Source: Pseudomonadota bacterium (lineage in GTDB: Bacteria > Pseudomonadota > Gammaproteobacteria > Burkholderiales > Rhodocyclaceae). Taken from it: a DNA stretch of 64,000 nt. Position 1 is the stretch's first letter. The number at the start of each line of letters is the position of its first letter. The translations under genes were made by a program, and so were the position numbers. The stretch lies in the NCBI GenBank assembly GCA_018261895.1, contig JAGTRT010000025.1, positions 1 to 64,000 on the forward strand, read 5' to 3'. Positions 24,875 to 34,968 of this stretch are shown piece after piece. A model generated the notes under the pieces. It was not told where the DNA came from and searched no databases. It was given only the letters and a program-made list of their open reading frames with translations.

Positions 24875-25267
24875 ATGAAACGAACACAGACTGGATTCAC
24901 ATTAATTGAATTGATGGTTGTCGTAGCTGTTATTGCAATCATCACAGCAATCGCTTACCCCAGCTATCAAAACTCCATCCGGAGAACCCATCGAATTGCA
25001 GCCTCTGGTTGCATGCTGGAGTTGGGGCAGTTTATGGAGCGCTTCTATTCAACGAACATGATGTACACGAATGCCGTTCTGCCGATAACTCCATGTCAGA
25101 ATGAACTGGCAAATTTCTATCAGTTCCAGTTCAATGCAGCCCCTGCAGCAAATACGTATTCGTTAAATGCAGTACCTATCGGGTCCCAGGCAGCGGATAC
25201 ATGCGGAGTATTAAATGTTGATCAAGCCGGAACTCGTACTCCCAATCTCCCGGAATGCTGGAGGTAG
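24875..25267 (+). CDS. pilE: Type IV pilin PilE-like protein
   Basis: About 130 residues. Prepilin signal QTGFTLIELMVVVAVIAIITAIAYPSYQ with Gly cleavage site and Glu at +5, then the IRRTHRIAASGCMLELGQFMERFY helix of PilE-type minor pilins. The four later Cys suggest disulfide loops. The start is ambiguous: in-frame GTG codons at 24869 and 24872 are better spaced from the GAGG at 24859 than the ATG used here. The stop lies 3 nt from the stop of convergent ispH. Confidence 0.87.
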   Translation: MKRTQTGFTLIELMVVVAVIAIITAIAYPSYQNSIRRTHRIAASGCMLELGQFMERFYSTNMMYTNAVLPITPCQNELANFYQFQFNAAPAANTYSLNAVPIGSQAADTCGVLNVDQAGTRTPNLPECWR

Positions 25268-25270
25268 CTC

Positions 25271-26203
25271 TTATTTAGTATTTGCTACAAGTTCTTTGGG
25301 CAAGGGGAAGGTTACGTTTTCTGTTACCCCCTCAACCTGAAGAACACGGCCGGAGGTAAGGAACTGCAACCTTTCAACCACTTGGGCAACAAGAACGTCC
25401 GGAGCTGATGCCCCTGCTGTTACTCCAATCGCATTCTTGTTTGCCCACAATGCTGGATCCAGTTCATCGGGACCATCTATCAATACTGACGGCACGCCGA
25501 AACTGAGCGCAACCTCGCTCAAGCGGCGAGAATTGGAGCTATTTGCGCTACCTACCACGACGACTACATCACAGCGTTGCGCAAGTACTTTGACGGCATC
25601 CTGTCGATTCTGCGTGGCGTAGCAAATATCGTCCTTTTTTGGGCCACTAACATTTGGGAACCTTGCTTTAAGTGCATTGATGACAATAGACGCGTCATCA
25701 ACCGACAAAGTAGTCTGAGTGACATAGGCAAGGTCTTGCGCTCCCCTGACCTTCAAGTTCAAAACGTCCTCCACCGTTTCGACAAGATACATGCCATTTG
25801 GAGACTGACCCATTGTTCCCTCAACCTCCGGATGGCCTTTGTGGCCGACCATGACCACCTCTTTCTCTTGAGTTCTCATTTTCCCAACTTCGACGTGAAC
25901 CTTAGTCACCAACGGGCAGGTAGCATCGAAGACCTTTAGGCCGCGTTCCTCAGCCTCTTGACGAACAGCCTTGGATACGCCATGAGCGCTGAAAATCACT
26001 GTGCTACCTTGGGGTACGTCACTCAACTGCTCAATAAACACAGCACCCTTTGCACGCAAATCATCGCAGACGAATTTGTTGTGCACAACCTCATGGCGTA
26101 CGTAGATCGGTGCGCCGAACTTTTCCAGGGCGCGTTCGACAATGGCGATGGCGCGTTCTACGCCGGCGCAGAAGCCGCGGGGGTTGGCCAGGATGATTTC
26201 CAT
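25271..26203 (-). CDS. ispH: 4-Hydroxy-3-methylbut-2-enyl diphosphate reductase
   Basis: 310 residues. The three iron-sulfur Cys are in [11 protein letters not shown] (C12), [11 protein letters not shown] and [22 protein letters not shown] and [10 protein letters not shown] bind substrate. It catalyses the last step of the MEP isoprenoid pathway, giving IPP and DMAPP; dxs and ispA of the same pathway are elsewhere in this window. Last gene of ribF-ileS-lspA-fkpB-ispH. Confidence 0.97.
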   Translation of the reverse strand: MEIILANPRGFCAGVERAIAIVERALEKFGAPIYVRHEVVHNKFVCDDLRAKGAVFIEQLSDVPQGSTVIFSAHGVSKAVRQEAEERGLKVFDATCPLVTKVHVEVGKMRTQEKEVVMVGHKGHPEVEGTMGQSPNGMYLVETVEDVLNLKVRGAQDLAYVTQTTLSVDDASIVINALKARFPNVSGPKKDDICYATQNRQDAVKVLAQRCDVVVVVGSANSSNSRRLSEVALSFGVPSVLIDGPDELDPALWANKNAIGVTAGASAPDVLVAQVVERLQFLTSGRVLQVEGVTENVTFPLPKELVANTK

Positions 26204-26635
26204 TTACATGATTCCGATAATTTCCACTTCGAAGCGGATCGTTTTTCCGGCCATCGGGTGGTTGAAGTCGAACAAGGCGTGCGTGGCGTCCAACTCGCGC
26301 AAGAAACCGGCAAACGTTCCACCATTCGGTGCGGTGAATTCGACGACGGAATTTTCCTTGAGTTCCATGTCGGCAGGCAGACCGTTTCGGGCGATACGCT
26401 CGACGAGGCGTTCGTTGTGCATGCCAAAGGCCTGAGCCGGCTCGAGTTCGAAGACGAATCGCTCATGCGCAGGCAAGCCGATCAGCACGGACTCCAGCGT
26501 TTCAACCAGTTGCCCACTCCCCATTTGCAGGGTGGCCGGGCTCATGTCAAAGGTCGACAGAAATTCTTCTCCGTCCAGTGCATTGATTCGGTAATGCAAG
26601 GTCAAGAAGCTGTCGGAACGAACGGTTTGGGTCAT
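26204..26635 (-). CDS. fkpB: FKBP-type peptidyl-prolyl isomerase (SlpA-like)
   Basis: 143 residues. SFLTLHYRINALDGEEFLSTF and VLIGLPAHERFVFELEPAQAFG mark the SlyD/SlpA-type FKBP fold with an inserted flap. It assists proline isomerisation. Lies directly between lspA and ispH (0-4 nt gaps), the conserved order in gamma- and betaproteobacteria. Confidence 0.92.
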   Translation of the reverse strand: MTQTVRSDSFLTLHYRINALDGEEFLSTFDMSPATLQMGSGQLVETLESVLIGLPAHERFVFELEPAQAFGMHNERLVERIARNGLPADMELKENSVVEFTAPNGGTFAGFLRELDATHALFDFNHPMAGKTIRFEVEIIGIM

Positions 26636-27114
26636 CTGGAAATCTCTTTTTTGTTGGCTGAAGTCATTTGCTCTATCACGAGCAAAACTGCTCCCAGTGT
26701 GATCGCGGAGTCAGCAACATTGAATGCCGGCCAGTAGTAGCCTGCGGCATGCCATTGAACGAAATCGACCACGGCACCGAAGCGCACCCGATCGATCACA
26801 TTGCCCAAAGCGCCCCCCATCACCAGAGATAGCGCCAAGGACAGGAGTTTTTGCTGGGGATGTTGGCGGAGCATGAAAGCAATCCAGCCGGAAACGCCAA
26901 GGGCGAGCACAGTAAATAACCAGCGCTGCCAACCAGGCTGGTCTGCGAGAAGGCTAAATGCTGCACCCGGATTGAAGGTCAATACCCAGTTCCAGAATGG
27001 CGCAACGTAGATCGTTTCGCCGAAGCGGATATTTTCCAGCACCAGCCACTTGCTGAACTGATCGAGGACGATGACGACTCCGGCCAGTCCATACCAGCGC
27101 CCTGCATTAGGCAT
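26632..27114 (-). CDS. lspA: Lipoprotein signal peptidase
   Basis: 160 residues with four hydrophobic helices. The catalytic aspartates are in [15 protein letters not shown] and FNVADSAI, and the first helix has VLDQFSKW. It removes the signal peptide of diacylglyceryl-modified prolipoproteins in the inner membrane. ATG at 27114 overlaps the end of ileS by 8 nt. Confidence 0.95.
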   Translation of the reverse strand: MPNAGRWYGLAGVVIVLDQFSKWLVLENIRFGETIYVAPFWNWVLTFNPGAAFSLLADQPGWQRWLFTVLALGVSGWIAFMLRQHPQQKLLSLALSLVMGGALGNVIDRVRFGAVVDFVQWHAAGYYWPAFNVADSAITLGAVLLVIEQMTSANKKEISR

Positions 27115-29905
27115 GCGCACGCTCCTCGCCATTACCATGCAGGTTGCTGATGCAACGGCCACACAAGCCTGAATGCGCCGGATTCGCGCCCACATCCTCA
27201 CGAACGTGCCAGCAACGCTCGCACTTCGCATATTCAAGCGGCGTCGCGATTACCTGTTCGCTCTCGTCGTGGATTGTTACGGTCGACGAGCAAATAAGCA
27301 CAAATTTCAAATCCTCACCCAGTGACGACAGGGCATCGAATTTCTCGCCCGCGCAGTGAATTTCGACAGCGGCCTGCAAGGCCGAGCCGATCTTGCCCGC
27401 TTCGCGTTGCGCCTCGAGCGCCTTGGTCACATCGGCGCGAACCGCACGAATCAGAGCCCACTTCGACAGCAGATCGCCCTCACCCGTCTGCGCAGGCAAT
27501 TCGTGCCAGACCTGGAACATCACCGAATCGTCTGCGTTCCCGGTCAATACCTGCCAGACCTCCTCAGCGGTAAATGCCGTGATGGGGGCAAGAAGGCGGA
27601 CGAAGGCCTGGGTGACATGCCATAGCGCCGACTGGGCCGAGCGACGGGCCACCGACTTTGGCGCCGTCGTGTAGAGGCGGTCCTTCAGGATATCGAGATA
27701 GAAACCGCCCAGATCTTCGGAACAGAAGGTCTGCAAGGCCTGGACCACACGATGGAACTCGTAGCGGTCGTAATCAGCGCGGCAACCATCCTGCAGTTCG
27801 CGGGTCAGCGCCAGGGCATAGCGATCGATTTCGAGCCATTGATCAACCGGCAACATGTCCTGAGCGGCGTCGAAATCCGACACGTTGGCCAACAGGAAGC
27901 GCAGGGTGTTACGGATGCGGCGATAGCCTTCGACCACCCGCTTCAGAATTTCGTCGGAAATCGTCAATTCGCCGGAATAATCAGTCGACGCCGTCCACAG
28001 GCGCAGGATATCGGCGCCCATCTTGTCGGAAACCTGCTGCGGGGCAATGACATTGCCCTTGGATTTGGACATCTTGTGGCCCTTGCCATCGACCACAAAG
28101 CCGTGCGTGAGCAAGGCCTTGTAGGGCGCCCGGCCATCGATTGCGCATCCCGAAAGCAGCGACGACTGGAACCAGCCACGATGCTGATCCGAGCCCTCAA
28201 GATAAAGATCGGCCGGATAGCTGTGTTCGGCCGCGTGCGAACCGCGCATGACGTGCCAGTGCGTCGTTCCCGAATCGAACCAGACGTCGAGCGTATCCTT
28301 CATCTTGACGTACTGCTCCGCCTCGGCGCCCAGCAGTTCCGCTGCGTCCAGGCTGAACCAGGCTTCGATACCCGACTTTTCAACGCGCTGGGCGACCTGC
28401 TCGATCAATTCGGCTGTGCGCGGATGCGGCAGTCCGGTTTCCTTGTGCAGGAAGAATGGAATCGGCACCCCCCAATTGCGCTGACGCGACACGCACCAGT
28501 CGGGACGGGTCTTCATCATGGCTTCGAGACGAGCCCGGCCCCACGCCGGGAAGAATTGCGTTTCGTCGACGGCACGCTCGGCGATCCAGCGCAGTGTCGA
28601 CGCGTCTTCATTCGTCTTGTTCTCCATGCCGATGAACCACTGCGTCGTGGCGCGGAAGATGATCGGCGTCTTGTGCCGCCAGCAGTGCGGGTAGCTGTGC
28701 TGAATTTTTTCGTTTTTCAGCAAGCGACCGCGGGACTCCAGTTCCTGCAGTACCAGCGGATTCGCCTCCCAGACAGTCTTGCCGGCCAGATCACCGACCG
28801 ACAGGGCGGGCGTGGTGCTGATGAAACGGCCATCGTTGCCAACAGGGTTATTGACCGGCAGGCCGTATTTCTTGCCGACGTTGTAGTCATCGACGCCATG
28901 CGCCGGTGCGGTATGAACCAGACCGGTACCAGCCTCGGTGGTAACATGCGTGCCACAGATGATCGCCACGTCGCGATTCTGGAACGGATGCTTGAGCAGC
29001 AATTGATCGAGCTTGTCGCCCTTGCACGAGGCAACGATCTCGGCCGCCAGGCCATAGCGTTGCAGGCAGGCTTCAGCCAGTTCATGAACGAGGATCAACG
29101 AACCCTTGGCCGTTTCGTAGAGATCGTACTGAAGTTCGGGATGCACGCTGACGGCCTCATTGGCGGGCAGCGTCCAGGGCGTCGTTGTCCAGATGACGGC
29201 AAAAGCCGGTCCGCGCAGATGGGTGAGGCCGAAGGCATGCGCCAGTTTCTCGGCATGATTCTCGTGCACTTCGAATGCGACATCGATGGCCGGCGACGAC
29301 TTGTCCTCGTATTCGACTTCAGCCTCGGCCAAGGCCGAGCCGCAATCCAGACACCAGTTGACCGGCTTCAGTCCCTGATAGAGATAGCCCTGCTCCATGA
29401 TCTTGCCCAGCGCGCGGATTTCACCGGCCTCGGCGGCGTAGTTCATGGTCAGATAGGGATTGCCCCAGTCACCCAGCACGCCCAGGCGGATGAAGTCCTT
29501 TTTCTGACGCTCAACCTGCTCGGCCGCGTAGGCGCGGGACAATTCGCGAACCTTGTCGCCGGGAATATTCTTGCCGTGCTGCTTTTCGATCTGATGTTCG
29601 ATGGGCAGGCCATGGCAGTCCCAACCGGGCACGTAGGGTGCGTCGAAACCAGACAGCGTTTTCGAGCGGACGATGATGTCCTTGAGCACCTTGTTGACGG
29701 CGTGGCCGATGTGAATATCGCCGTTCGCATAGGGTGGGCCATCGTGCAGCACGAAGCGGGGACGACCGGCACAAACCTCACGGATGCGCTGGTAAAGCTT
29801 TTTCTCCTGCCACTGGGCAACCCACTGCGGCTCGCGCTTGGGCAAATCGCCGCGCATCGGGAAAGCCGTATCCGGCAGGTTCAGGGTATCTTTGTAATCA
29901 GCCAT
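27107..29905 (-). CDS. ileS: Isoleucyl-tRNA synthetase
   Basis: 932 residues, usual length. Class I motifs HIGH ([11 protein letters not shown], about residue 65) and KMSKS (GHKMSKSKG, about residue 600); the editing domain lies between. A C-terminal zinc finger [10 protein letters not shown]...CGRC is complete. Charges tRNA-Ile. Ten nt after ribF. Confidence 0.97.
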   Translation of the reverse strand: MADYKDTLNLPDTAFPMRGDLPKREPQWVAQWQEKKLYQRIREVCAGRPRFVLHDGPPYANGDIHIGHAVNKVLKDIIVRSKTLSGFDAPYVPGWDCHGLPIEHQIEKQHGKNIPGDKVRELSRAYAAEQVERQKKDFIRLGVLGDWGNPYLTMNYAAEAGEIRALGKIMEQGYLYQGLKPVNWCLDCGSALAEAEVEYEDKSSPAIDVAFEVHENHAEKLAHAFGLTHLRGPAFAVIWTTTPWTLPANEAVSVHPELQYDLYETAKGSLILVHELAEACLQRYGLAAEIVASCKGDKLDQLLLKHPFQNRDVAIICGTHVTTEAGTGLVHTAPAHGVDDYNVGKKYGLPVNNPVGNDGRFISTTPALSVGDLAGKTVWEANPLVLQELESRGRLLKNEKIQHSYPHCWRHKTPIIFRATTQWFIGMENKTNEDASTLRWIAERAVDETQFFPAWGRARLEAMMKTRPDWCVSRQRNWGVPIPFFLHKETGLPHPRTAELIEQVAQRVEKSGIEAWFSLDAAELLGAEAEQYVKMKDTLDVWFDSGTTHWHVMRGSHAAEHSYPADLYLEGSDQHRGWFQSSLLSGCAIDGRAPYKALLTHGFVVDGKGHKMSKSKGNVIAPQQVSDKMGADILRLWTASTDYSGELTISDEILKRVVEGYRRIRNTLRFLLANVSDFDAAQDMLPVDQWLEIDRYALALTRELQDGCRADYDRYEFHRVVQALQTFCSEDLGGFYLDILKDRLYTTAPKSVARRSAQSALWHVTQAFVRLLAPITAFTAEEVWQVLTGNADDSVMFQVWHELPAQTGEGDLLSKWALIRAVRADVTKALEAQREAGKIGSALQAAVEIHCAGEKFDALSSLGEDLKFVLICSSTVTIHDESEQVIATPLEYAKCERCWHVREDVGANPAHSGLCGRCISNLHGNGEERAHA

Positions 29906-29914
29906 TTTGCTTGC

Positions 29915-30835
29915 TCACAACTCGAAAAAAGCCCGGGCCGCCGCGGCATCGGCCGCGATCTGCGCCTTGAGGGCGTCAATATTGGGAAAACGTTGCTCGT
30001 CGCGCAACTTATGGACAAAGCGCACCGAGATGTGCGCACCATAAATGTCGCGATCAAAATCGAAAAGATGGACTTCCAGCAAGGGGCGCGTGCCGCCCAC
30101 CGTCGGCCGGATACCCAGATTGGCGACCCCCGGCAGGGGTTTGGCGCCGAGGCCGCTGACCTCTACGGCGAAAACGCCGGTCATCGGCAATGGGTTGTGC
30201 TTGATGCGCAGGTTAGCCGTGGCGAACCCGATCTGGCGCCCGAGCTTCTGGCCGTGCGACACCTGGCCATCGATGATGTAAGGACGACCGAGAAGACGGG
30301 CGGCATGTTCCATGTCACCGGCAAGCAGCGCTCGACGAACGGCCGAACTCGATACCCGCTCGCCATCGGCCAGCACGCTGCCCATGGCTTCCACCGCAAA
30401 TCCCAGACGCTTTCCGGCCTCCTGCAGAAAGCCGAAATCGCCCATGCGTCCCCGACCAAAGCGGAAGTCGTCGCCGATGATCAGGTGTTTGACCCGGCAA
30501 CCACGAACCAGAACCTGTTCAACGAAGTCGCTCGCCGACAAGGCAGCAAACGCGGCATTGAACGGACAGATCATCGTCTGGCGGACCCCGCATTCACCGA
30601 GCAATTCCAGCTTCTCGCGCAAGGTCGTCAGGCGCGCAGGGGCGGATGCCGGCGAAAAGAACTCGCGTGGATGCGGCTCGAAGGTCAGCACAGTCGGCGC
30701 CAGATCGCTGCCCTCGGCCACCTGAACCAGACGCTTGACCAGCGCTGCATGCCCAAGGTGAACGCCATCGAAATTGCCGATGGCGAGCGCAACGGGAGCA
30801 GGAACAGGACGCGAATGTCCGCGAAAGACACGCAT
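29915..30835 (-). CDS. ribF: Bifunctional riboflavin kinase/FMN adenylyltransferase
   Basis: 306 residues. N-terminal adenylyltransferase with GNFDGVHLGH and an SSSAVRRAL block; C-terminal kinase with GRQIGFATANL and GVANLGIRPTVGG. It makes FMN and then FAD. ATG at 30835 is used; a TTG two codons upstream is possible. First gene of the ileS-lspA-fkpB-ispH transcript; a TATAAT box is at 30862-30867 on the minus strand without a clear -35. Confidence 0.95.
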   Translation of the reverse strand: MRVFRGHSRPVPAPVALAIGNFDGVHLGHAALVKRLVQVAEGSDLAPTVLTFEPHPREFFSPASAPARLTTLREKLELLGECGVRQTMICPFNAAFAALSASDFVEQVLVRGCRVKHLIIGDDFRFGRGRMGDFGFLQEAGKRLGFAVEAMGSVLADGERVSSSAVRRALLAGDMEHAARLLGRPYIIDGQVSHGQKLGRQIGFATANLRIKHNPLPMTGVFAVEVSGLGAKPLPGVANLGIRPTVGGTRPLLEVHLFDFDRDIYGAHISVRFVHKLRDEQRFPNIDALKAQIAADAAAARAFFEL

Positions 30836-30998
30836 AGGCAAATTGGCGGGAAAAACGTTGAATTATAACGATTTAAGGCACCCGACGGATACCTAATGAT
30901 TGCATTGCGCCAAGCAAGTCCAAGCGCATGAAAAAACACTAAAACCACATTTTCGCTATACTTAACCAGTTTAACAAAATCGATGCCCAGCCCTATTC

Positions 30999-32036
30999 AT
31001 GCTTGAACTGATCAGCCATGTGGTTCAAATCTCGGCCCGTCGCGACCGAACCGAGATCAACTCAGCCATGGTTGATACTTTGCTGGACTTGTTTCAGCCG
31101 CAAAACCTGACCATCTACCGGTGCTACACGGGCAACAAGAAAACCGTGGTGTTCGCCTGTGCCGGGTACGGGCAGAACGGTCAGTTCCTTCGTAATGCCT
31201 ATCTTCCCGATCACCATTACTGCCATCCGATCGAACGCGACCCCTTGCTTCATCGGTGCCGCAAGGAACTGTCGGCCGTCATCGATTTTCTCGAAGACGG
31301 CACGCACCGTATCGTTTTCCCGGTCATCCGCCTCAACGAGCCAATCTATCTGATCGAACTGACGCTGACCGACGAATTCTCTGCCGATCAACGCGTCACG
31401 CTGATGGGCCTGGTCGAATACTTCGGCAACCACATTTCGCTGCTTGATTACGGCGAAGCGGACACCCTGACCGGCCTGGCCAGTCGCAAGACCTTTGACA
31501 AGCACCTTTTTGAGTTGCTGGGCAAAGCCGCCAGCGATGAAATGCTCAGCGGCCCCGAAAGCCGGCGGCGCGGCACACCCGACAGCAACCATTGGCTGGC
31601 TGTTTGCGACATCGATCACTTCAAGCAGGTCAATGACAATTTCGGCCACCTGATCGGCGATGAAGTGCTGATCATGATGGCGCAGGAAATGCGCCATTCA
31701 TTCCGCTTCGACGATCAACTGTTCCGCTTTGGCGGTGAGGAGTTCGTCGCCCTCCTGCAACCCACCGAGGAAAAGCACGCGTTCGCGACGCTGGAGCGCT
31801 TCCGCACCAACGTCGAGAACCAGATGTTCAGCCGCGTCGGGCGCATCACGGTGAGCGTTGGTTTCAGCGTATTGAAGCCAAACGACACGCCGACGGATGT
31901 CATTGATCGAGCCGACGAGGCGCTTTATTTCGCCAAGCGGAACGGGCGAAACCGGGTCGACTGCTATGAAACGCTGGTGGCCAATGGCGACGTTGCCGCC
32001 AAGGAAATCGCCAAGGGCGAAGTGGAGCTGTTCTGA
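30999..32036 (+). CDS. Diguanylate cyclase (GGDEF domain)
   Basis: 345 residues. The N-terminal about 160 residues form an unassigned sensor region, perhaps GAF-like, without membrane helices. The C-terminal GGDEF domain begins at about DTLTGLASRKTFD and contains the active-site GGEEF at about residue 245. An RxxD inhibitory site (RFDD) sits five residues before it, so product inhibition is expected. Predicted to make cyclic di-GMP in the cytoplasm. Transcribed alone; TATACT at 30957-30962 may be its -10. Confidence 0.9.
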   Translation: MLELISHVVQISARRDRTEINSAMVDTLLDLFQPQNLTIYRCYTGNKKTVVFACAGYGQNGQFLRNAYLPDHHYCHPIERDPLLHRCRKELSAVIDFLEDGTHRIVFPVIRLNEPIYLIELTLTDEFSADQRVTLMGLVEYFGNHISLLDYGEADTLTGLASRKTFDKHLFELLGKAASDEMLSGPESRRRGTPDSNHWLAVCDIDHFKQVNDNFGHLIGDEVLIMMAQEMRHSFRFDDQLFRFGGEEFVALLQPTEEKHAFATLERFRTNVENQMFSRVGRITVSVGFSVLKPNDTPTDVIDRADEALYFAKRNGRNRVDCYETLVANGDVAAKEIAKGEVELF

Positions 32037-32056
32037 CGCTCCACCCCGGTAACGGT

Positions 32057-32097
32057 ATTTCGATTTTGGCCGTTTTTTCCGGTTGACCGTGAGATCG
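32057..32097 (+). repeat. 39-bp interspersed repeat, copy 4
   Basis: ATTTCGATTTTGGCC, T-run, CCGGTTGACCGTGAGATC; near-perfect consensus. It fills most of the 68-nt gap between the convergent diguanylate cyclase and amidase genes. Confidence 0.9.
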
Positions 32098-32104
32098 CAG
32101 ATTC

Positions 32105-33445
32105 CTAGCCGAGCAGCGCCAGTTTGGCCTTCGGTCCGGGCGGATGCTTGATGAAATACTGGCGAATGCCGCGCACGATCGCCCCGGCCAGCTTTTCCTG
32201 ATAGGCATCGTCGTTGAGGCGGCTTTCCTCTTCCGGATTGGAAATGAACGCCGTTTCGATCAGCGCGGACGGAATGTCCGGCGCTTTGAGCACGGCAAAG
32301 CCGGCCTGTTCGACATGGGCCTTGTGCAGCGTGTTGATCGAACCCAGCTCGCCGAGCAGGTATTTGCCGAGTTTCAGGCTGTCGTTGATGGTGCCGGTCT
32401 GCGACAGGTCGAGGAGCGTGCGGGCGAGGAACAGATCCTTGCTGCCGATATTGACGCCGCCGATGAGGTCGGCCTGATTTTCCTTCTGGGCCAGCAGCCG
32501 GGCCTGTGTGCTCGACGCGCCCTTTTCGGACAGCACGAAAACCGACGAACCCTTGGCGTCCGGCTTGATCCAGGCATCGGCGTGAATCGACAGGAAGAGG
32601 TCGGACTGGATGCGCCGGGCCTTCTGGACGCGCATTTGCAGCGGCACGAAGAAATCGGAATCGCGGGTCAGCACGGCGCGCATGTTCGGCTCGGCGTCAA
32701 TGCGCGCCTTGAGGCGACGGGCGACTTCGAGCGTGACGTTCTTTTCGTAGGTGCCGGCCTTGCCAATGGCACCGGGATCTTCGCCGCCGTGGCCGGGATC
32801 GAGCGTGATGGTGACCAGACGGTCGACAATCGGCTTGCCGGATTTCTTGCTGGTCTGGATTTCCGGCGCTTCGATCGGCTTTTCCGGCTTCCTTGCGGCG
32901 TTCTCATCCTGGCGCGCAATCTGGAAATCCTGCTCGTTCTTGAGCGGCTCGACGCCATCCTTGCGGCCTTCGAGCAGCGCCATCATCGGGTCGGGCGGAT
33001 TGACCGGATAGACGTCGAGGACCAGACGACGGCCGTATTCGCCGGCGGGTTCGAGCGTGAAGACCTGCGGATTGACCTTGCCCTTGAGTTCCATGACCAA
33101 GCGAACGACGCCCGGTTTGAAACGACCGGCACGCAGCAGCTTGATGTTGGGGTCGTCGGTCGCCACCTTGCGGGCCAGACTGTCGAGGACGCTGTTGAAC
33201 TCGACGCCTTCGATGTCGACGACGAGGCGATCCGGGTTTTCGACGGTGAAATGGGTGAATTTGAGCGGTGCGTCGTGTTCGAGGGTAACGCGGGTGTAAT
33301 CGGCGGCGGGCCAGATACGGACGGCGAGGACAGACGGCAGCTTGGCCGCGGCGCCGGCCAGCGGCGTAACGGAGAGGATCAGCGAGGCGCCGGCGTAACG
33401 GAGGAGCTGGCGGCGCCCATGGCTGGGATGAGCGTGTTTAGACAT
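32105..33445 (-). CDS. amiC: N-acetylmuramoyl-L-alanine amidase, Tat-exported
   Basis: 446 residues. The N-terminus has a twin-arginine signal (GRRQLLRYAG followed by a hydrophobic stretch to about residue 34), an AMIN domain (about 40-150), a low-complexity linker, and an Amidase_3 domain. Zinc-binding motifs are DPGHGGEDPGA, a following Glu, and SIHADA, with catalytic SALIETAFISN. It cleaves septal peptidoglycan for daughter-cell separation. ATG at 33445 opens the Tat signal; this leaves a 67-nt overlap with the end of tsaE. Confidence 0.94.
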   Translation of the reverse strand: MSKHAHPSHGRRQLLRYAGASLILSVTPLAGAAAKLPSVLAVRIWPAADYTRVTLEHDAPLKFTHFTVENPDRLVVDIEGVEFNSVLDSLARKVATDDPNIKLLRAGRFKPGVVRLVMELKGKVNPQVFTLEPAGEYGRRLVLDVYPVNPPDPMMALLEGRKDGVEPLKNEQDFQIARQDENAARKPEKPIEAPEIQTSKKSGKPIVDRLVTITLDPGHGGEDPGAIGKAGTYEKNVTLEVARRLKARIDAEPNMRAVLTRDSDFFVPLQMRVQKARRIQSDLFLSIHADAWIKPDAKGSSVFVLSEKGASSTQARLLAQKENQADLIGGVNIGSKDLFLARTLLDLSQTGTINDSLKLGKYLLGELGSINTLHKAHVEQAGFAVLKAPDIPSALIETAFISNPEEESRLNDDAYQEKLAGAIVRGIRQYFIKHPPGPKAKLALLG

Positions 33446-33894
33446 GCCTGCCCTTTCGGTGAATCTGCCACGGCTTCGAGGACACGCCCGACACCTGCAT
33501 GATGAATACGCAACCGCAGGTCTGGCGACGGGACGCAGCCAGCAGCCTTCTCCGGCCACTCGACAAGGCAGATTGCAGCGTCATTAAAATATTCATCAAA
33601 GCCCGCATCGAGAAACTCCTCAGGTGACTCGAAACGATAAAAATCAAAGTGATATAAGTATAAGCTCGAAATTACGTAAACTTCAACCAGTGAATAAGTC
33701 GGGCTTTTGACCGGACCGGTGTGACCGAGGGCGCGAATGACGGCTCGCGAAAGCGTCGTTTTGCCCGCCCCGAGGTCACCTTCGAGGAAAATGACCAGTC
33801 CCGGTTGCAGCAATGGCGCCAGTGTCTCGCCCAGATGCTGGGTGGCTGCCTCGTCGGGCAATTCGAAAACGGCGGTAACATCGGGGCTATGCAC
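33379..33894 (-). CDS. tsaE: tRNA threonylcarbamoyladenosine synthesis ATPase
   Basis: 171 residues. Walker A motif GDLGAGKTTLSR near residue 40, then SPTYSLVEVY, HFDFYR and CLVEWPEKA, all TsaE hallmarks. It supports TsaB/TsaD in making t6A of tRNA. The start is taken as GTG at 33892-33894. This makes it overlap the divergent queG start, and its C-terminus runs about 15 residues further than usual, overlapping amiC by 67 nt. Confidence 0.92.
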   Translation of the reverse strand: MHSPDVTAVFELPDEAATQHLGETLAPLLQPGLVIFLEGDLGAGKTTLSRAVIRALGHTGPVKSPTYSLVEVYVISSLYLYHFDFYRFESPEEFLDAGFDEYFNDAAICLVEWPEKAAGCVPSPDLRLRIHHAGVGRVLEAVADSPKGQACLNTLIPAMGAASSSVTPAPR

Positions 33895-34959
33895 GATCAG
33901 GACTCCACGGTGGATTACGCGGCGCTCAAGGAAAAAATCCGCGAGGCCGGCAGGAAACTCGGCTTTGCTGCCGTTGGCGTGGCGCGGGCCGAACCGGGCG
34001 CCGCTGTCGACAAAATGCGGGAATGGCTGGCCGAGGGCTGCCACGGCGAGATGGATTATATGGCCCGCCATGCCGATTTGCGCGCCAACCCGGCGCAACT
34101 GCAACCCGGAACCATCACCGTCATCAGTGCCGTGATCGACTACCTTCCCCACCACGAAACGGCCGAAGGACCAGATCAAGCGGCCATTTCACGCTACGCC
34201 CAGGGGCGTGATTACCACAAGGTCGTGCGCAGCCGCCTGCAAAAGCTGGCCGACGCGATTGCCGCGCAGATCGGGCCGTTCGGCTACCGCGTGTTTTCCG
34301 ACTCGGCGCCGGTCATGGAAGTCGAATTCGCCCGTCAGTCCGGCCTCGGCTGGCGCGGCAAGCACACGCTACTGCTCTCGAAACAAGGATCGTGGCGCTT
34401 TCTCGGCGACATCTACACCGACCTGCCGCTGCCGCCCGACGAACCCATCGAGGAGCACTGCGGCACCTGTACGGCCTGTCTCGACGCCTGCCCGACCGGC
34501 GCCATCGTTGCGCCATACAAGGTCGATGCCCGGCGCTGCATCAGCTACCTGACCATCGAACTGGCCGGGCCGATTCCCGAGGAATTCCGCCCGCTGATCG
34601 GCAACCGGATTTACGGCTGCGACGACTGCCAGACATGCTGCCCGTGGAACCGCTTTGCGCAGACCGGCGACCCGGAATTTGCCCCGCGCCACGGCCTGGA
34701 TACGGCGACCTTGATCGAGCTGTTCAACTGGACGGAAGCGGAATTCGACCGGCGGCTGGCCGGCAACCCGATCCGCCGCATCGGGCATGAACGCTGGCTG
34801 CGCAACATCGCCGTGGCGCTGGGCAACCTGCCCGCCTCGTCCTCGGGCGCAGCGAATCTCACGGTCAACCGGAAAAAAGCGCTAAAAATGAAATCCGACC
34901 ATCCGTCGGCGCTGGTCCGCGAACATGTGGCCTGGGCGCTTGCCCGGCTGGAGGGGTAG
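33889..34959 (+). CDS. queG: Epoxyqueuosine reductase
   Basis: 356 residues. Cobalamin-binding N-terminal part with VEFARQSGLGWRGKHT, then two 4Fe-4S clusters: CGTCTACLDACPTGAI and CDDCQTCCPWNRFA. It reduces epoxyqueuosine to queuosine in tRNA. The C-terminal HEAT-like part is interrupted by about 14 residues (about 322-336, TVNRKKALKMKS) encoded by an in-frame copy of the 39-bp interspersed repeat, just before the conserved VREHVAWAL motif. The ATG overlaps the divergent tsaE start by 6 nt. Confidence 0.94.
   Translation: MHDQDSTVDYAALKEKIREAGRKLGFAAVGVARAEPGAAVDKMREWLAEGCHGEMDYMARHADLRANPAQLQPGTITVISAVIDYLPHHETAEGPDQAAISRYAQGRDYHKVVRSRLQKLADAIAAQIGPFGYRVFSDSAPVMEVEFARQSGLGWRGKHTLLLSKQGSWRFLGDIYTDLPLPPDEPIEEHCGTCTACLDACPTGAIVAPYKVDARRCISYLTIELAGPIPEEFRPLIGNRIYGCDDCQTCCPWNRFAQTGDPEFAPRHGLDTATLIELFNWTEAEFDRRLAGNPIRRIGHERWLRNIAVALGNLPASSSGAANLTVNRKKALKMKSDHPSALVREHVAWALARLEG
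34855..34896 (-). repeat. 39-bp interspersed repeat, copy 5 (inside queG)
   Basis: Reverse complement of the consensus: TCACGGTCAACCGGAAAAAA, 10 variable bases, then ATGAAATC. Translated in frame as part of QueG near its C-terminus. Confidence 0.85.
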
Positions 34960-34968
34960 CCCGGCCGC

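Noticed and set aside
27752-30868. Very long plus-strand open frame (1038 codons) opposite ileS and ribF
   Set aside because: Runs across two clear minus-strand genes, lacks any family motif and has shadow-like composition.
30934-30962. Full promoter for the diguanylate cyclase
   Set aside because: A good -10 (TATACT) is visible, but no -35-like hexamer lies 16-18 nt upstream.
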